The translations under genes were made by a program, and so were the position numbers. Positions 24,562 through 33,292 of a DNA stretch of 64,000 bases are shown here, in pieces. Below the pieces are notes generated by a model. That model saw only the letters and a program-made list of their open reading frames with translations. It was not told where the DNA came from and searched no databases. This DNA is from Microbacterium sp. SORGH_AS_0428 (GTDB taxonomy: Bacteria > Actinomycetota > Actinomycetes > Actinomycetales > Microbacteriaceae): NCBI RefSeq assembly GCF_031453615.1, contig NZ_JAVIZT010000001.1, positions 806,001-870,000 of the forward strand, read 5' to 3'. Within the stretch, counting starts at the first letter, position 1; each line of letters opens with the position of its first letter.

Positions 24562-25853
24562 GTCGGATGCGGCTCGCGCGCCACCTGATCGATGTGCGCC
24601 CGCTCACCACCAGCGCACCGTACGCGCGGATGTGGATCGGCTCCACGCTTGCGGGCCTGGGCGGGCAGCTCACGATCGTCGCGGTCATGCTGCACGTCTA
24701 CGCGCTCACCGGCTCCGACTTCGCCGTGGCGATGGTCGCGGTGGCGGGCCTGGTGCCGATGGTCCTCGCCGGGCTCTACGGAGGGATGCTCGCCGACGCG
24801 TTCGATCGGCGCATGGTCGCCCTGGTCGCCGCCTGCATCACCTTCGCCTCCACCGCGCTCCTGGCCGCTCTCGCCTGGTCCGGCGACGAGACCGTCTGGT
24901 GGCTCTACGCCCTGAGCATCGTCAACTCCGCCGCGAACTCGGTCGTGATGGCCACGAAGTCGGCGATCACGCCGCGACTGCTGCCGCGCGAGCTGCTGCC
25001 GGCCGCGGCCGCCCTGAACGGCGTGACCGTCGGCATCATGGTGATGGCCGGCCCCGCACTCGCGGGCGTGCTGGTGGCGACCGCCGGCTACGCCTGGACC
25101 TATTCGATCGACGTCGTGCTGATGACCTCGTTGTTCCTGGGCCTGTGGACCCTGCCGAGGCTGCGCCCGGAAGGCGCGATCGTCAGGCCCGGTCTCGACT
25201 CGCTCCGCGACGGCTGGGCGTTCCTGCGCCGCGCGCGCAACATCCGGATGCAGTACCTCCTGGACATCATCGCGATGACGTTCGGGCAGCCCCTCGCCCT
25301 CTTCCCCGGGATCGGCGCCGTGCTGCTCGGCGGCGGGCCGGTCACGACCGGCATCCTCACCGCGGCGGTCGCCGCGGGGGCGTTCCTGTCGAGTCTGTTC
25401 TCGGGCCCGATCGGCCGGGTGCGCCGCCACGGCGTCGGCATCGAGCGCGCCATCCAGGTCTACGGCGGCGCGATCGCCGTGTTCGGACTCGTGCTGGTGG
25501 CGGCGGCGCTCGGATGGTTCGCGGGCGGTGACGTCAACGTGGTCCTGATCGCCGCCGCCTGCATCGTGCTTGCCGTCTCGGGCGCCGCCGACAATGTCAG
25601 TGCCATCTTCCGCTCGACCATGATGCAGTCCGCTGTGCCCGACACGATGCGCGGGCGTCTGCAGGGGATCTTCGTCGTGGTGGTCGCCGGCGGCCCCCGC
25701 ATCGGCGCGCTCTACGCCGGGAGCCTCGCGACCCTCACGGCGCTGTGGTTCCCGCCACTGCTCGGCGGCATCGTCATCATCGCGCTCGTCGGGGTGCTGG
25801 TGCGTCTCAGCCCCGGCTTCCGCGCGTACGACGCGCTCGACCCGGTGCCCTGA
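24558..25853 (+). CDS. MFS transporter, probable exporter
   Basis: This is a 431-residue, twelve-helix major facilitator protein. The loop 2-3 motif appears as GMLADAFDRRMV, and its pseudo-repeat lies near GPIGRVRRHG. The sequence resembles the enterobactin-exporter-like (EntS/MFS_3) group, but the substrate is not predictable. The GTG at 24558 overlaps the DUF167 stop, implying coupling. Note the start of the coding region is in the context GTGAGTCGGATG, so the ATG at 24567 is a possible alternative. Confidence 0.85.
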   Translation: MSRMRLARHLIDVRPLTTSAPYARMWIGSTLAGLGGQLTIVAVMLHVYALTGSDFAVAMVAVAGLVPMVLAGLYGGMLADAFDRRMVALVAACITFASTALLAALAWSGDETVWWLYALSIVNSAANSVVMATKSAITPRLLPRELLPAAAALNGVTVGIMVMAGPALAGVLVATAGYAWTYSIDVVLMTSLFLGLWTLPRLRPEGAIVRPGLDSLRDGWAFLRRARNIRMQYLLDIIAMTFGQPLALFPGIGAVLLGGGPVTTGILTAAVAAGAFLSSLFSGPIGRVRRHGVGIERAIQVYGGAIAVFGLVLVAAALGWFAGGDVNVVLIAAACIVLAVSGAADNVSAIFRSTMMQSAVPDTMRGRLQGIFVVVVAGGPRIGALYAGSLATLTALWFPPLLGGIVIIALVGVLVRLSPGFRAYDALDPVP

Positions 25854-25942
25854 GCGACGACTCGCTGCCGTTCTCCGGCGGCTTTCGGACACCGCATCCG
25901 AGAACGATCCGACATGTCCGATGCCGTCACTAGAGTCGGTGG

Positions 25943-26866
25943 GTGCTTCCCGTCGTGCGCCCCGCCGCCCCGCCCCGCCAGGCGGTCATCGCCGTGCAGT
26001 TCGTGCTCACCGGCATCATCTGGGGCTCCAGCTTCCTGTTCATGAAGGTCGCGCTCGGCGGACTCTCCCCCGCCCAGGTCGCCTGGTCACGGCTCGTACT
26101 GGGGGCTGTGACGCTCGGGATCTTCGTGGCCGTACGCCGGGAGACGCTGCCCCGACGACTCGTGGTGTGGGCGCACATGCTCGTGCTGGCGCTCTCGTTC
26201 TGCGTCGTTCCGTTCCTGCTGTTCTCCTGGGCGCAGCAGCACGTCACCTCGGGGCTCGCGAGCATCTACAACGCGACGACGCCGATCATGACCGCCGTCA
26301 TGGCGTGGGCCGTGTTCCGCGTCGAGAGGCTTCGCATCGTCCAGATCGCGGGAATCCTCATCGGCATCCTCGGGGTGATGGTCATCATCGCGCCCTGGCA
26401 GGGCCTCGCTCCCGACCAGAGCCTCATCGCGCAGTTCGCCATCCTCGGCGCCACGGCGTGCTACGGCTTCAGCCTCGCCTACATGCGGCGCTTCACGTCC
26501 GACAGCGGGATGAGTCCCCTGGTCTTCTCGTTCCTGAACATCGGGCTCGCGGCGGTGATCATGCTCGCTCTGACACCGCTGATCGCTCTGGCACCCGTAC
26601 GGCTGGACGGGGCGATCGTCATCTGCCTCGTGCTGCTCGGCTGCCTCGGCACCGGCGTCGCCTACATCTGGAACCAGAACGTCCTCCGCGCCTGGGGCCC
26701 CACACGCGCCTCCACCGTCACCTACATCACGCCCGTCGTCGGCGTCCTGCTCGGCGCCATCGTCCTCGGCGAGACGGTGTCGTGGAACGAACCGGCCGGG
26801 GCGCTCGTCGTCTTCCTGGGCATCCTGCTCGCACAGGACAGGCTGCGGCGCCGAGCCCGGACATGA
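25943..26866 (+). CDS. EamA/DMT family transporter
   Basis: The 307-residue product has ten predicted helices in two EamA repeats (about 15-145 and 160-295), with GIIWGSSFLFMKVAL at the start of the first and TGVAYIWNQNVL and ITPVVGVLLGAIVLGE in the second. DMT proteins export metabolites or amino acids; none is assigned. The GTG at 25943 is six bases past TAGAGT, consistent with leaderless expression. A bidirectional terminator begins at its stop. Confidence 0.88.
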   Translation: MLPVVRPAAPPRQAVIAVQFVLTGIIWGSSFLFMKVALGGLSPAQVAWSRLVLGAVTLGIFVAVRRETLPRRLVVWAHMLVLALSFCVVPFLLFSWAQQHVTSGLASIYNATTPIMTAVMAWAVFRVERLRIVQIAGILIGILGVMVIIAPWQGLAPDQSLIAQFAILGATACYGFSLAYMRRFTSDSGMSPLVFSFLNIGLAAVIMLALTPLIALAPVRLDGAIVICLVLLGCLGTGVAYIWNQNVLRAWGPTRASTVTYITPVVGVLLGAIVLGETVSWNEPAGALVVFLGILLAQDRLRRRART

Positions 26867-26903
26867 CGAAGGGGACGGATGCGGTCGCATCCGTCCCCTT
26901 CGT
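26866..26903. terminator. bidirectional terminator
   Basis: ACGAAGGGGACGGATGCG pairs perfectly with CGCATCCGTCCCCTTCGT around GT. It lies between the convergent EamA and YceI genes and can serve both. Confidence 0.85.
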
Positions 26904-26909
26904 GCGCGA

Positions 26910-27470
26910 TCAGGCCGCGACCGTGCCCTGCAGGTCGAGCTCGATCGTGACGTCCTTGCCGACGAGCACGCCGCCGGTCTCGAGCGCGGCGTTCCAGGTG
27001 AGGCCGAACTCCTCGCGGTTGATGACCGTCTTGGCCGTGGCCCCGGCCTTGTAGTTGCCCCACGGGTCGGTGCCGAAGCCGCCGAACTCGAGCTCGAACG
27101 TGACGGGCTTGGTGACGTCCTTGATGGTCAGGTCGCCGTCTACGAGGAAGTCGCCCTTCTCGTAGCGCACGCCCGTCGAGACGAAGGTCATCGTGGGGTA
27201 GTTCTCGACGTCGAAGAAGTCGGCCGAACGCAGGTGGCCGTCGCGGCCCTCGTCCTTGGTGTCGATGGAGGCGACGTCCACCGTGGCCTCGACCTTCGCC
27301 TCGAGCGGGTTCTCCGGAGCGATGATCGTGGCGCTCTTCACACCGAAGGTGCCGCGCACCTTCGAGATCATCATGTGGCGCACCGCGAAGGTGACCTCGC
27401 TGTGCGAGGCGTCCAGGGTCCAGGTGCCGGCCTTGTATCCGGGGATCTCGATTGCGTTCGTGTCGGTCAT
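26910..27470 (-). CDS. YceI family protein
   Basis: The 186-residue lipocalin-like YceI domain protein binds isoprenoid-type lipids in characterised members. Family blocks are TWTLDASHSEVTFAVRHMM, IDTKDEGRDGHLRSADFFD and FGLTWNAALETGG. There is no signal peptide with the ATG at 27470, so it would be cytoplasmic, as is usual for actinobacterial members. The upstream region is AT-rich and contains TTGAATGCAA (27546-27555), a near-palindrome similar to MarR-type sites; that link is tentative. Confidence 0.92.
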   Translation of the reverse strand: MTDTNAIEIPGYKAGTWTLDASHSEVTFAVRHMMISKVRGTFGVKSATIIAPENPLEAKVEATVDVASIDTKDEGRDGHLRSADFFDVENYPTMTFVSTGVRYEKGDFLVDGDLTIKDVTKPVTFELEFGGFGTDPWGNYKAGATAKTVINREEFGLTWNAALETGGVLVGKDVTIELDLQGTVAA

Positions 27471-27593
27471 TTTCGCTCCAAAACCAGGGCCGCGCGTTTC
27501 GCGGCGTCGAGTCCAGTCAACCGCATCCCACGGGAACGTATTCCCTTGAATGCAAAATTCTGACGAGAGTCTTAAGAACTTCCGGTGGACCAC

Positions 27594-27628
27594 GAGGAAG
27601 GGCCCCGGATGCCCGGGGCCCTTCTCGA
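27594..27628 (-). terminator. terminator after the FKBP gene
   Basis: AAGGGCCCCGG pairs with CCGGGGCCCTT around a short loop, eight bases past the stop of the FKBP gene. No matching plus-strand gene ends here. Confidence 0.75.
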
Positions 27629-27635
27629 GATCGCG

Positions 27636-28004
27636 TCAGCCGACCTTCAGCAGGTCGATGATGAAGATGAGCGTCTTGCCCCCGAGGAAGTGACCGCCGG
27701 CGGGGCCGTAGGCCAGGTGCGGCGGGATCACGAGCTCACGGCGACCGCCGACCTTCATGCCCGGAATGCCGTCCTGCCAGCCCTGGATGAGGCCGCGCAG
27801 CGGGAACTGGATGCTCTCGCCACGACCCCAGGACGAGTCGAACTCCTCACCGGACTCGTACTCGACGCCGGCGTAGTGCACCGTGACGTTGTCGCCCGGC
27901 TTCGCCTCTTCGCCGTCTCCGACGATGATGTCGCGGATGACGAGCTCGGTGGGAGCGGGTCCTGCGGGAGCGTCGAACTCGGGCTTCGTGCGGTTGTCAG
28001 TCAT
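27636..28004 (-). CDS. FKBP-type peptidyl-prolyl cis-trans isomerase
   Basis: The 122-residue single-domain cytoplasmic FKBP catalyses proline isomerisation in protein folding. Visible family residues include VTVHYAGVEYESGEEFDSSW, the hydrophobic pocket segment FPLRGLIQGWQDGIPGMKVGG, and the C-terminal LIFIIDLLKV. There is no signal sequence or lipobox with the ATG at 28004. It is transcribed alone between terminators. Confidence 0.94.
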   Translation of the reverse strand: MTDNRTKPEFDAPAGPAPTELVIRDIIVGDGEEAKPGDNVTVHYAGVEYESGEEFDSSWGRGESIQFPLRGLIQGWQDGIPGMKVGGRRELVIPPHLAYGPAGGHFLGGKTLIFIIDLLKVG

Positions 28005-28093
28005 GCCTCCATCCAAGCACGTCGGCGCCGCCCGCGAGGTGCGGCCGGTCCTCTTGACAGCACCCGGCGAGGGGTGGATCCTGACATCAGAAC

Positions 28094-28144
28094 AACTCAG
28101 CGCTCGGGAGTCACGCAGGCATCGCCGCGGCACCGGGCGCTGAG
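28094..28144 (-). terminator. candidate terminator of the deaminase-monooxygenase unit
   Basis: ACTCAGCGCTCGG (28094-28106) pairs with CCGGGCGCTGAGT (28132-28144) with one mismatch, separated by a 25-base loop, 12 bases past the monooxygenase stop. The loop is long for a terminator, so another RNA function is possible. Confidence 0.45.
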
Positions 28145-28155
28145 TCTTTCCCGTC

Positions 28156-29508
28156 TCAACCCAGACGCGCTCCGGGGCGCTCCCGCATCCGCTCGCGCAG
28201 CGTCGGACCGGCGGGCTCGGGCAGGAGGCCTCGTTCGCGAAGGCGAGGAAGCACCAGCTCCCCGAACGCCTCGACGTCGCGCGTTCCGAACACCGGCTCG
28301 AACAGGAATCCGTCGAGCCCCGTCTGGTCGGCGAGCTGCTCGACCCGGTCCGCGACATGTTCGGCATCACCCACGATCCGGAATCCGCGGGTGCCCTTGC
28401 CCCGCAGATCGTCGAGGATCTGCCGCACGGTCGGCGCCGGGGCGCCGTCGCGACCGAGGAAGCGCTCGATGTTGCTCGTGCCCATCTGACCGACGATGCC
28501 CCCGGCGGCCACGACCTCGGCGAGAGTCTTGTCGGGATCGAGCTTCAGCAGATCGATGCCGGTGTTCCCGGCGTACAGCGCCGCCACGACCTCGTCCGAC
28601 TGCATGCCGTGGAACTCGCTCCAGAGCTGCTCGGCACCGGCCTGCGTCTCATCGACGATCGCCGTGAGACCGGCCATGATGCGGATGTCGCCGGGATCAC
28701 GCCCCGCTTCGGCGGCACGGCGACGGATGTCGGCGACGGCCGCCGCCGTGTGCTCGGGCGTCGTGGCCTGCACGAACACGCCCTCGGCATGGGAGGCCGC
28801 GAGCGCGCGTCCCTTCGGGGAGGTACCTGCCTGGAAGATGACCGGGGTGCGCTGCGGCGACGGCGGTGCGCCGAAGTAGCCGCGCGAGCGGTAATGTGCA
28901 CCGTCGAACTCGGTGCGATGAATGCGGGACGGGTCGATGTAGACGCCCGAGACGGCATCCGCCACGAGCGCGTCGTCGTCCCAGGACTGCTCCCAGTAGC
29001 TGCGGGCGAGCGACACGTACTCCTCGGCCATCTCGTATCGCGTGTCGTGCGGCACCATCTCCGGATGCCCGAAGAGCTCCGCAACGGCGTTCTGCGATGC
29101 GCCCGTCACGACGTTCCAGCCGATGCGCCCGCGGGTGAGGTGGTCCAGGGTGCTGAAGCGGCGCGACAGCGGCAGAGGGTGGTCCATTCCCGTCGTGGCC
29201 GTCACGACGAAGCCCAGCTTCTCCGTCTCGCGGGCGAGGATCGGGATGATCGTCGAGGGATCGAGGCCTGAGAAGTTGATGGCGGCGGACAGGCAGGCCG
29301 CGCTGATGTCGCCGTTCTGCATCGGGTAACCGAAGCCGTCCGCGAAGAAGAGGAAGTCGTAGCCGGTGCGGTCCATGATCTTCGCCATGCGCACCCAGCG
29401 CTCGGGATCCAGGTAGTCCGCCGCGTCGCAGAGCGGGTGCGCCCAGCTGTACGTTCCGCCGACCTGCGGCGCGTAGACCTCGAAGACGCCGAAGTGGAGA
29501 TTAGTCAC
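28156..29508 (-). CDS. LLM flavin monooxygenase, NtaA/SnaA/DszA family
   Basis: This 450-residue group-C flavin monooxygenase belongs to the NtaA/SnaA/SoxA(DszA) branch, visible in GVFEVYAPQVGGTYSWAHP, DFLFFADGFG, STLDHLTRGRIGWNVVTG and VIFQAGTSPKGR. Such enzymes use FMNH2 and O2 to oxidise nitrilotriacetate, dibenzothiophene sulfone or uracil-like rings. A flavin reductase is not adjacent. The GTG at 29508 overlaps the deaminase stop by four bases, so the two genes are coupled. Together they may process a purine-like or other N-heterocycle; this is inference. Confidence 0.9.
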   Translation of the reverse strand: MTNLHFGVFEVYAPQVGGTYSWAHPLCDAADYLDPERWVRMAKIMDRTGYDFLFFADGFGYPMQNGDISAACLSAAINFSGLDPSTIIPILARETEKLGFVVTATTGMDHPLPLSRRFSTLDHLTRGRIGWNVVTGASQNAVAELFGHPEMVPHDTRYEMAEEYVSLARSYWEQSWDDDALVADAVSGVYIDPSRIHRTEFDGAHYRSRGYFGAPPSPQRTPVIFQAGTSPKGRALAASHAEGVFVQATTPEHTAAAVADIRRRAAEAGRDPGDIRIMAGLTAIVDETQAGAEQLWSEFHGMQSDEVVAALYAGNTGIDLLKLDPDKTLAEVVAAGGIVGQMGTSNIERFLGRDGAPAPTVRQILDDLRGKGTRGFRIVGDAEHVADRVEQLADQTGLDGFLFEPVFGTRDVEAFGELVLPRLRERGLLPEPAGPTLRERMRERPGARLG

Positions 29509-30503
29509 AGCTCCTCCCCCAGCCACGCCTCGATGTCGGCCTTCGCACGCGCCTTGAGCGCGTCACCGGCGAGCGTCGTGTCGATGGAGCTCCACGCGCA
29601 CGCCGCCAGCTGCCGGTCCGTGAGGCCGATCTGCTCGCGCGCGACGACGTACTCGTCGAGCAGTCCCGGGCCGAACAGGATCGGGTCGTCCGCGTTGATG
29701 GAGCACCGCACACCCGCATCCAGCAGCTGCGGGAGCGGATGGCGTGCGAGGTCGTCGACCACATCCAGCAGCAGGTTGGAGGTGGGACAGGTGTCGAGAC
29801 AGATCCCCCGCCGTGCGAGCTCGGCCACCAGCGCCGGATCCTCGATCGCCCGGACGCCGTGCAGCACCCGCGCCGCACCCAGGTCGTCGATCGCCTGCCA
29901 GACCGATTCGGGGCCCACCAGCTCGCCCGCGTGGGGCGCGGACTGCAGACCGGCGGCACGGGCGATGTCGAACGCGGGCGCGAAGTCGGCGGCGGGATAG
30001 CCCCGCTCCTCGTTCGCGAGCCCCAGGGATACGACACCCCGGCCCGCGCGCGCCGCCGCCGCCTCCGCGAGCGCGATCGCCTCGGCGAGGGGTTCGGTGC
30101 GATCGACGGTGACCATGAGGCCCACCTCGACGCCGTGGCGCTCACCGGCGATGCGGACGGCATCGAGATGCGCGTCCAGTGCCGCCTCCACGGTCCCGAA
30201 GGCTGCGAGATAGAACTGCGGGCTCACGCCGAACTCGACGTACACCGCGCCGTCGGATGCCGCATCCGCCACGGCCTCGTCGATCAACCGCACGAGGTTC
30301 TCGGGGCGCGCAAGGACTGCGAGCAACCCCTGGTACATGTCGGCGAACGCCGTGAACCCGGAGAAACCGGTCACCGGCGGGATCTCGACCGACATCTCCT
30401 CGGCGAGCTCGGCGAGCGTCGCGGGCCTCATGGCCGCCTCGAGGTGGACGTGGAGATGCCCCTTGGGGAGGGCGGCGAGATCGCGAAGGGCCGAGTCGGC
30501 CAT
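29505..30503 (-). CDS. adenosine deaminase-family amidohydrolase
   Basis: The 332-residue TIM-barrel zinc deaminase has HLHVHLEA (metal His18 and His20), SAPHAGELVGPES (catalytic His/Glu region), RVLHGVRAIED and SINADDPILFG (metal Asp). It converts adenosine to inosine or a related aminopurine substrate; adenine deaminase or aminodeoxyfutalosine deaminase cannot be excluded. The ATG at 30503 has AGGAG five bases upstream, better than the earlier in-frame start inside the palindrome 30522-30539. It is the first gene of a two-gene unit with the overlapping monooxygenase. Confidence 0.85.
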   Translation of the reverse strand: MADSALRDLAALPKGHLHVHLEAAMRPATLAELAEEMSVEIPPVTGFSGFTAFADMYQGLLAVLARPENLVRLIDEAVADAASDGAVYVEFGVSPQFYLAAFGTVEAALDAHLDAVRIAGERHGVEVGLMVTVDRTEPLAEAIALAEAAAARAGRGVVSLGLANEERGYPAADFAPAFDIARAAGLQSAPHAGELVGPESVWQAIDDLGAARVLHGVRAIEDPALVAELARRGICLDTCPTSNLLLDVVDDLARHPLPQLLDAGVRCSINADDPILFGPGLLDEYVVAREQIGLTDRQLAACAWSSIDTTLAGDALKARAKADIEAWLGEEL

Positions 30504-30521
30504 GGACGCTCCTGACGTCGA

Positions 30522-30539
30522 GTGAACTGTTCGGTTCAC
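30522..30539. promoter_or_regulatory. candidate operator before the deaminase gene
   Basis: GTGAAC-tgttcg-GTTCAC is an exact 6+6 bp inverted repeat 19 bases before the deaminase ATG. The form is typical of TetR-family operators. The 12-mer GTGAACTGTTCG recurs on the minus strand upstream of the phosphate transporter (37442-37453). Confidence 0.5.
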
Positions 30540-30577
30540 GATAGCGACGCGGTGTTTCGCTCAGATGACGTCCGGCC

Positions 30578-31784
30578 TCAGAGCGCGAACAGGGCCGCGC
30601 GGGCGGCGACCGTGCGCTGCAGCAACGCGCTCTCCTCCGCACTCGCGCGGGGGTCCCGCCCGCTGATCGCACGTTGTCGCGCCGCCGCCAATGCGGTCGC
30701 ATCGGCGATGAAGGTGCGCATGATCGGCACACGGTCGCCGCTGAGCGTGCGCGCCCAGGCGAGAGCGGTGCGGCGGCCGGCGGCGGTGGCGAGCATGTCG
30801 ACCTCCTGCGGGGTGAACCAGCCCACGGCCGCGTACTCGCCCAGACGCGCCCGCGTCAGGCGCGCCTCCTCGCGCCGCAGGAGCACGATCGCGACGACGA
30901 AGATCACGAAGAGGGGAACCTGCAGCACCGCGTACAGGGCGAAGAAGTCACCCAGGAGGGCGGAGCCGTTCCACAGCGCGTGCAGGGCGATGGCGCCCGC
31001 CGAGCCCCACGAGCCAGGGTCCGAGCGCACCGCCGAGTCGGGCACCGCGGCGGGCGGCGAGTCCCAGCGCGAACCCGGTGACAGCGGTGAACATGACGTG
31101 CGCGAAGGGCGAGAGGATGCCGCGCACGAAGAACGTCGCGGAGGCCTGCGTGAATCCGCCCTCGATGAAGGCGCTCGCGAAGTACTGGATGTTCTCGGTG
31201 AAAGCGAATCCCGCACCGATCAGCCCGCCGTACACGATGCCGTCCACCGGCCCGTCGAAGAAGCGTCGGGCGGCGGCGAAGATCAGGAGCACGCCGAGGC
31301 CCTTGCCGATCTCCTCGACGATCGGCGCCTGCACGACCGACTGCAGCAGGAGCGCGAGCTCCGAATCGTTCCGACCGAACGTCAGCAGCAGCACGAGATC
31401 CACGCCGAGAGCCAGTGCGACCGCCGCGATGGCTCCCCACCCGAGCGCGAGGATCACGAGGCCCTTCGGCTCCGGTTCCCAGCGGTCCACGATACGCAGG
31501 GCCCACAGCACGCCCGCGAGCGGCAGCAGCGCGAGGATCGCACCCAGGAGCGAGGCCACCGGACCGATCGCCTCCAGGAAGTAGCCGACCAGCACCACCA
31601 GGAGCACGACGAGCAGCGCGCCGACCCAGATGTAGAGCCCCCACGCGCGGCGGACCGGTGCACCGACGGGCGGCTGCGACGTCGCGGGTGCCGCGATCGG
31701 CGTCGGAGCGGCGTGCACGGGCTGCGCCAGGGCGGAATCGAAGGCCGGCGGGGTGAGGGTCGGGCGGCCGTCGGGGGTCGTCAT
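30578..31784 (-). pseudogene. PrsW-like intramembrane metalloprotease, frameshifted
   Basis: The first frame (ATG at 31784) gives a Pro/Ala-rich cytoplasmic head (about 1-45) and several helices. It carries the PrsW catalytic motif with QAPIVEEIGKGLG (the EE of E-E-x-x-K) and later FTENIQYF and SPFAHVMFTAVTG with the conserved His. Similarity breaks near base 31000 and resumes in another frame at AGAIALHALWNGSALLGD, ending at 30578. Deleting one base near 30997-31003 restores a 401-residue protein. PrsW proteases act in site-1 anti-sigma cleavage in Bacillus; the actinobacterial role is not defined. Confidence 0.8.
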
Positions 31785-31822
31785 TCCCTCAGCCTACGGT
31801 CGCCGCCGGTAGCGTGGAGGGC
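31785..31822. promoter_or_regulatory. divergent PrsW / FAH promoter space
   Basis: In 38 bp, TAGGCT faces left six bases from the PrsW ATG and TAGCGT faces right seven bases from the FAH ATG. Both fit leaderless actinobacterial promoters. Confidence 0.45.
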
Positions 31823-32692
31823 ATGCGCTTCGCCCACCTCCGCACCGCTGCGAATCCGGAGCCGAGACTCGTCGTCGTCGACGAGGACTCCGCCGCCTTC
31901 GTGGACGCCCTCTTCCCCGACGCCCCGAGAACGCTCGAGGAGCTCATCCTCGGCGGAGACGACCTGCTGGCCCGCGTGCGAGACGCCGCGGCGTCCCCCG
32001 CCGTGCCGCGCTTCGGGTTCGCGGAAACGGAGTTCGCGTCGGCGGTCCTGGCGCCCCCCGTCATCCTCGCGGTCGGACTCAACTACGCCGCGCACTCGGG
32101 CGAGCTCGGACTCAAGACCGACCAGACCCCGACGGTCTTCGTGCTGTGGCCGAACTCGCTCACGGGGCACGAGCAGACCACGAGCTGGCCGCGCAGCCTC
32201 AGCGAATCCGTCGACTACGAGGCGGAGCTCGGTGTGATCATCGGCCGCCCCGCGAAGAACGTCCCGCAGGAGAAGGCGCTGGACCACGTGTGGGGCTACA
32301 CCGTCGTCAACGACGTCACGGCGCGCGACATCCAGTTCTCCGAGGCGCAGTGGTCGCGCTGCAAGTCGTTCGACGGTTTCACCCCGACCGGCCCGTTCGT
32401 GGTGACCGCCGACGAAGTGCCCGACCCGCAGGATCTCCACATCTGGACGGTCGTCGACGGCCACACCGTGCAGGACGCGTCGACCGGGCAGATGATCCGA
32501 CCGGTCTCGACGCTGGTGTCGCACCTCTCCCAATCGGTGACACTGCTGCCCGGGACCCTGATCTCCACGGGCAGCCCCGGCGGCGCGGGCTACTCCCGGG
32601 ATCCGCAGATCTTCCTGCGCGACCGCTCGACGGTGACGGTCGGCATCGACGGTATCGGCGCACTCACGACGCACTGCCGCATCCTGGACTGA
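31823..32692 (+). CDS. fumarylacetoacetate hydrolase family protein
   Basis: The 289-residue product has the FAH C-terminal fold with metal ligands in DYEAELGVIIGR (Asp and Glu) and GYTVVNDVTARDIQ, and STGSPGGAGYSRDP near the C-terminus. Members hydrolyse acylpyruvates or hydrate 2-hydroxy-dienoates in aromatic catabolism, or decarboxylate oxaloacetate; the substrate here is open. The ATG at 31823 has GGAGG only two bases upstream, and TAGCGT seven bases upstream, so a leaderless start is likely. A strong terminator follows. Confidence 0.88.
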   Translation: MRFAHLRTAANPEPRLVVVDEDSAAFVDALFPDAPRTLEELILGGDDLLARVRDAAASPAVPRFGFAETEFASAVLAPPVILAVGLNYAAHSGELGLKTDQTPTVFVLWPNSLTGHEQTTSWPRSLSESVDYEAELGVIIGRPAKNVPQEKALDHVWGYTVVNDVTARDIQFSEAQWSRCKSFDGFTPTGPFVVTADEVPDPQDLHIWTVVDGHTVQDASTGQMIRPVSTLVSHLSQSVTLLPGTLISTGSPGGAGYSRDPQIFLRDRSTVTVGIDGIGALTTHCRILD

Positions 32693-32697
32693 ACGAC

Positions 32698-32727
32698 GAT
32701 GGCCCCCACCTGCGGGTGGGGGCCATC
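32698..32727. terminator. bidirectional terminator
   Basis: GATGGCCCCCACC pairs perfectly with GGTGGGGGCCATC around TGCG, between convergent genes. Confidence 0.85.
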
Positions 32728-32741
32728 GATCCGTCCGCGCG

Positions 32742-33215
32742 TCATCGCATGTCGTCGCAGTACTGCGTCACCCCGCTGATCTGGTAGACGCCATCCGGGT
32801 TCGACGAGCAGTACTCGATCGCCTGCTGCAGGGCACCTGCGAAGCTCACGATGAGGATGATCCCCACGATGATCCCGATCACCATGAACACCGCGCTCAG
32901 GATGATGGCCCACACGGCGGGGAGGTTGCGTACGCCGGCCTTACGGCTCTGCACCAGCGCGACGATGCCGAGGATCAGACCGATCAGCTGCGCGAAGAAG
33001 GCCAGGATGAGCGCCACGATGCCGAGCGTCCTGCCCGGCACCGGTGCGCCCGGAGTCGGCGGACCGGGAACCGGGCCGGCAGCCGGCGGCGCCGTCGGAT
33101 AGGCCGGAGGCGCCTCTGCGGCGGCGGGCGGTGCCGTCGGATACGCCGGAGGGGCGGCGGGGTATGCCGGCGGGACCGGCGGGGTGTTCTCGGGCGATCC
33201 GGTCGGGTCGGTCAT
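32742..33215 (-). CDS. proline-rich DUF4190-like membrane protein
   Basis: The 157-residue protein has an N-terminal Pro/Ala/Tyr-rich tail (about 1-62) built of repeats such as PPAYPTAPPAA. Two hydrophobic hairpins follow (about 63-85 and 97-125), with GIVALILAFFAQLIGLILGIVAL resembling DUF4190, and a short C-terminal tail with two cysteines (CSSNPDG, QYCDDM) that could form a disulfide outside the membrane. The function is unknown. The ATG at 33215 follows AGGAGG. Confidence 0.78.
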   Translation of the reverse strand: MTDPTGSPENTPPVPPAYPAAPPAYPTAPPAAAEAPPAYPTAPPAAGPVPGPPTPGAPVPGRTLGIVALILAFFAQLIGLILGIVALVQSRKAGVRNLPAVWAIILSAVFMVIGIIVGIILIVSFAGALQQAIEYCSSNPDGVYQISGVTQYCDDMR

Positions 33216-33292
33216 GATTCCTCCTGATTCGGCGCGGGCACGGTGCGCGCTCCGACGTTATCGGCTGCGCCGCGTGGTCGCACGGACGACAC

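Noticed and set aside
28094..28144. Riboswitch (SAM-type) between the monooxygenase and FKBP genes
   Set aside because: The stem matches a terminator position after the monooxygenase; no conserved riboswitch core sequence is visible.
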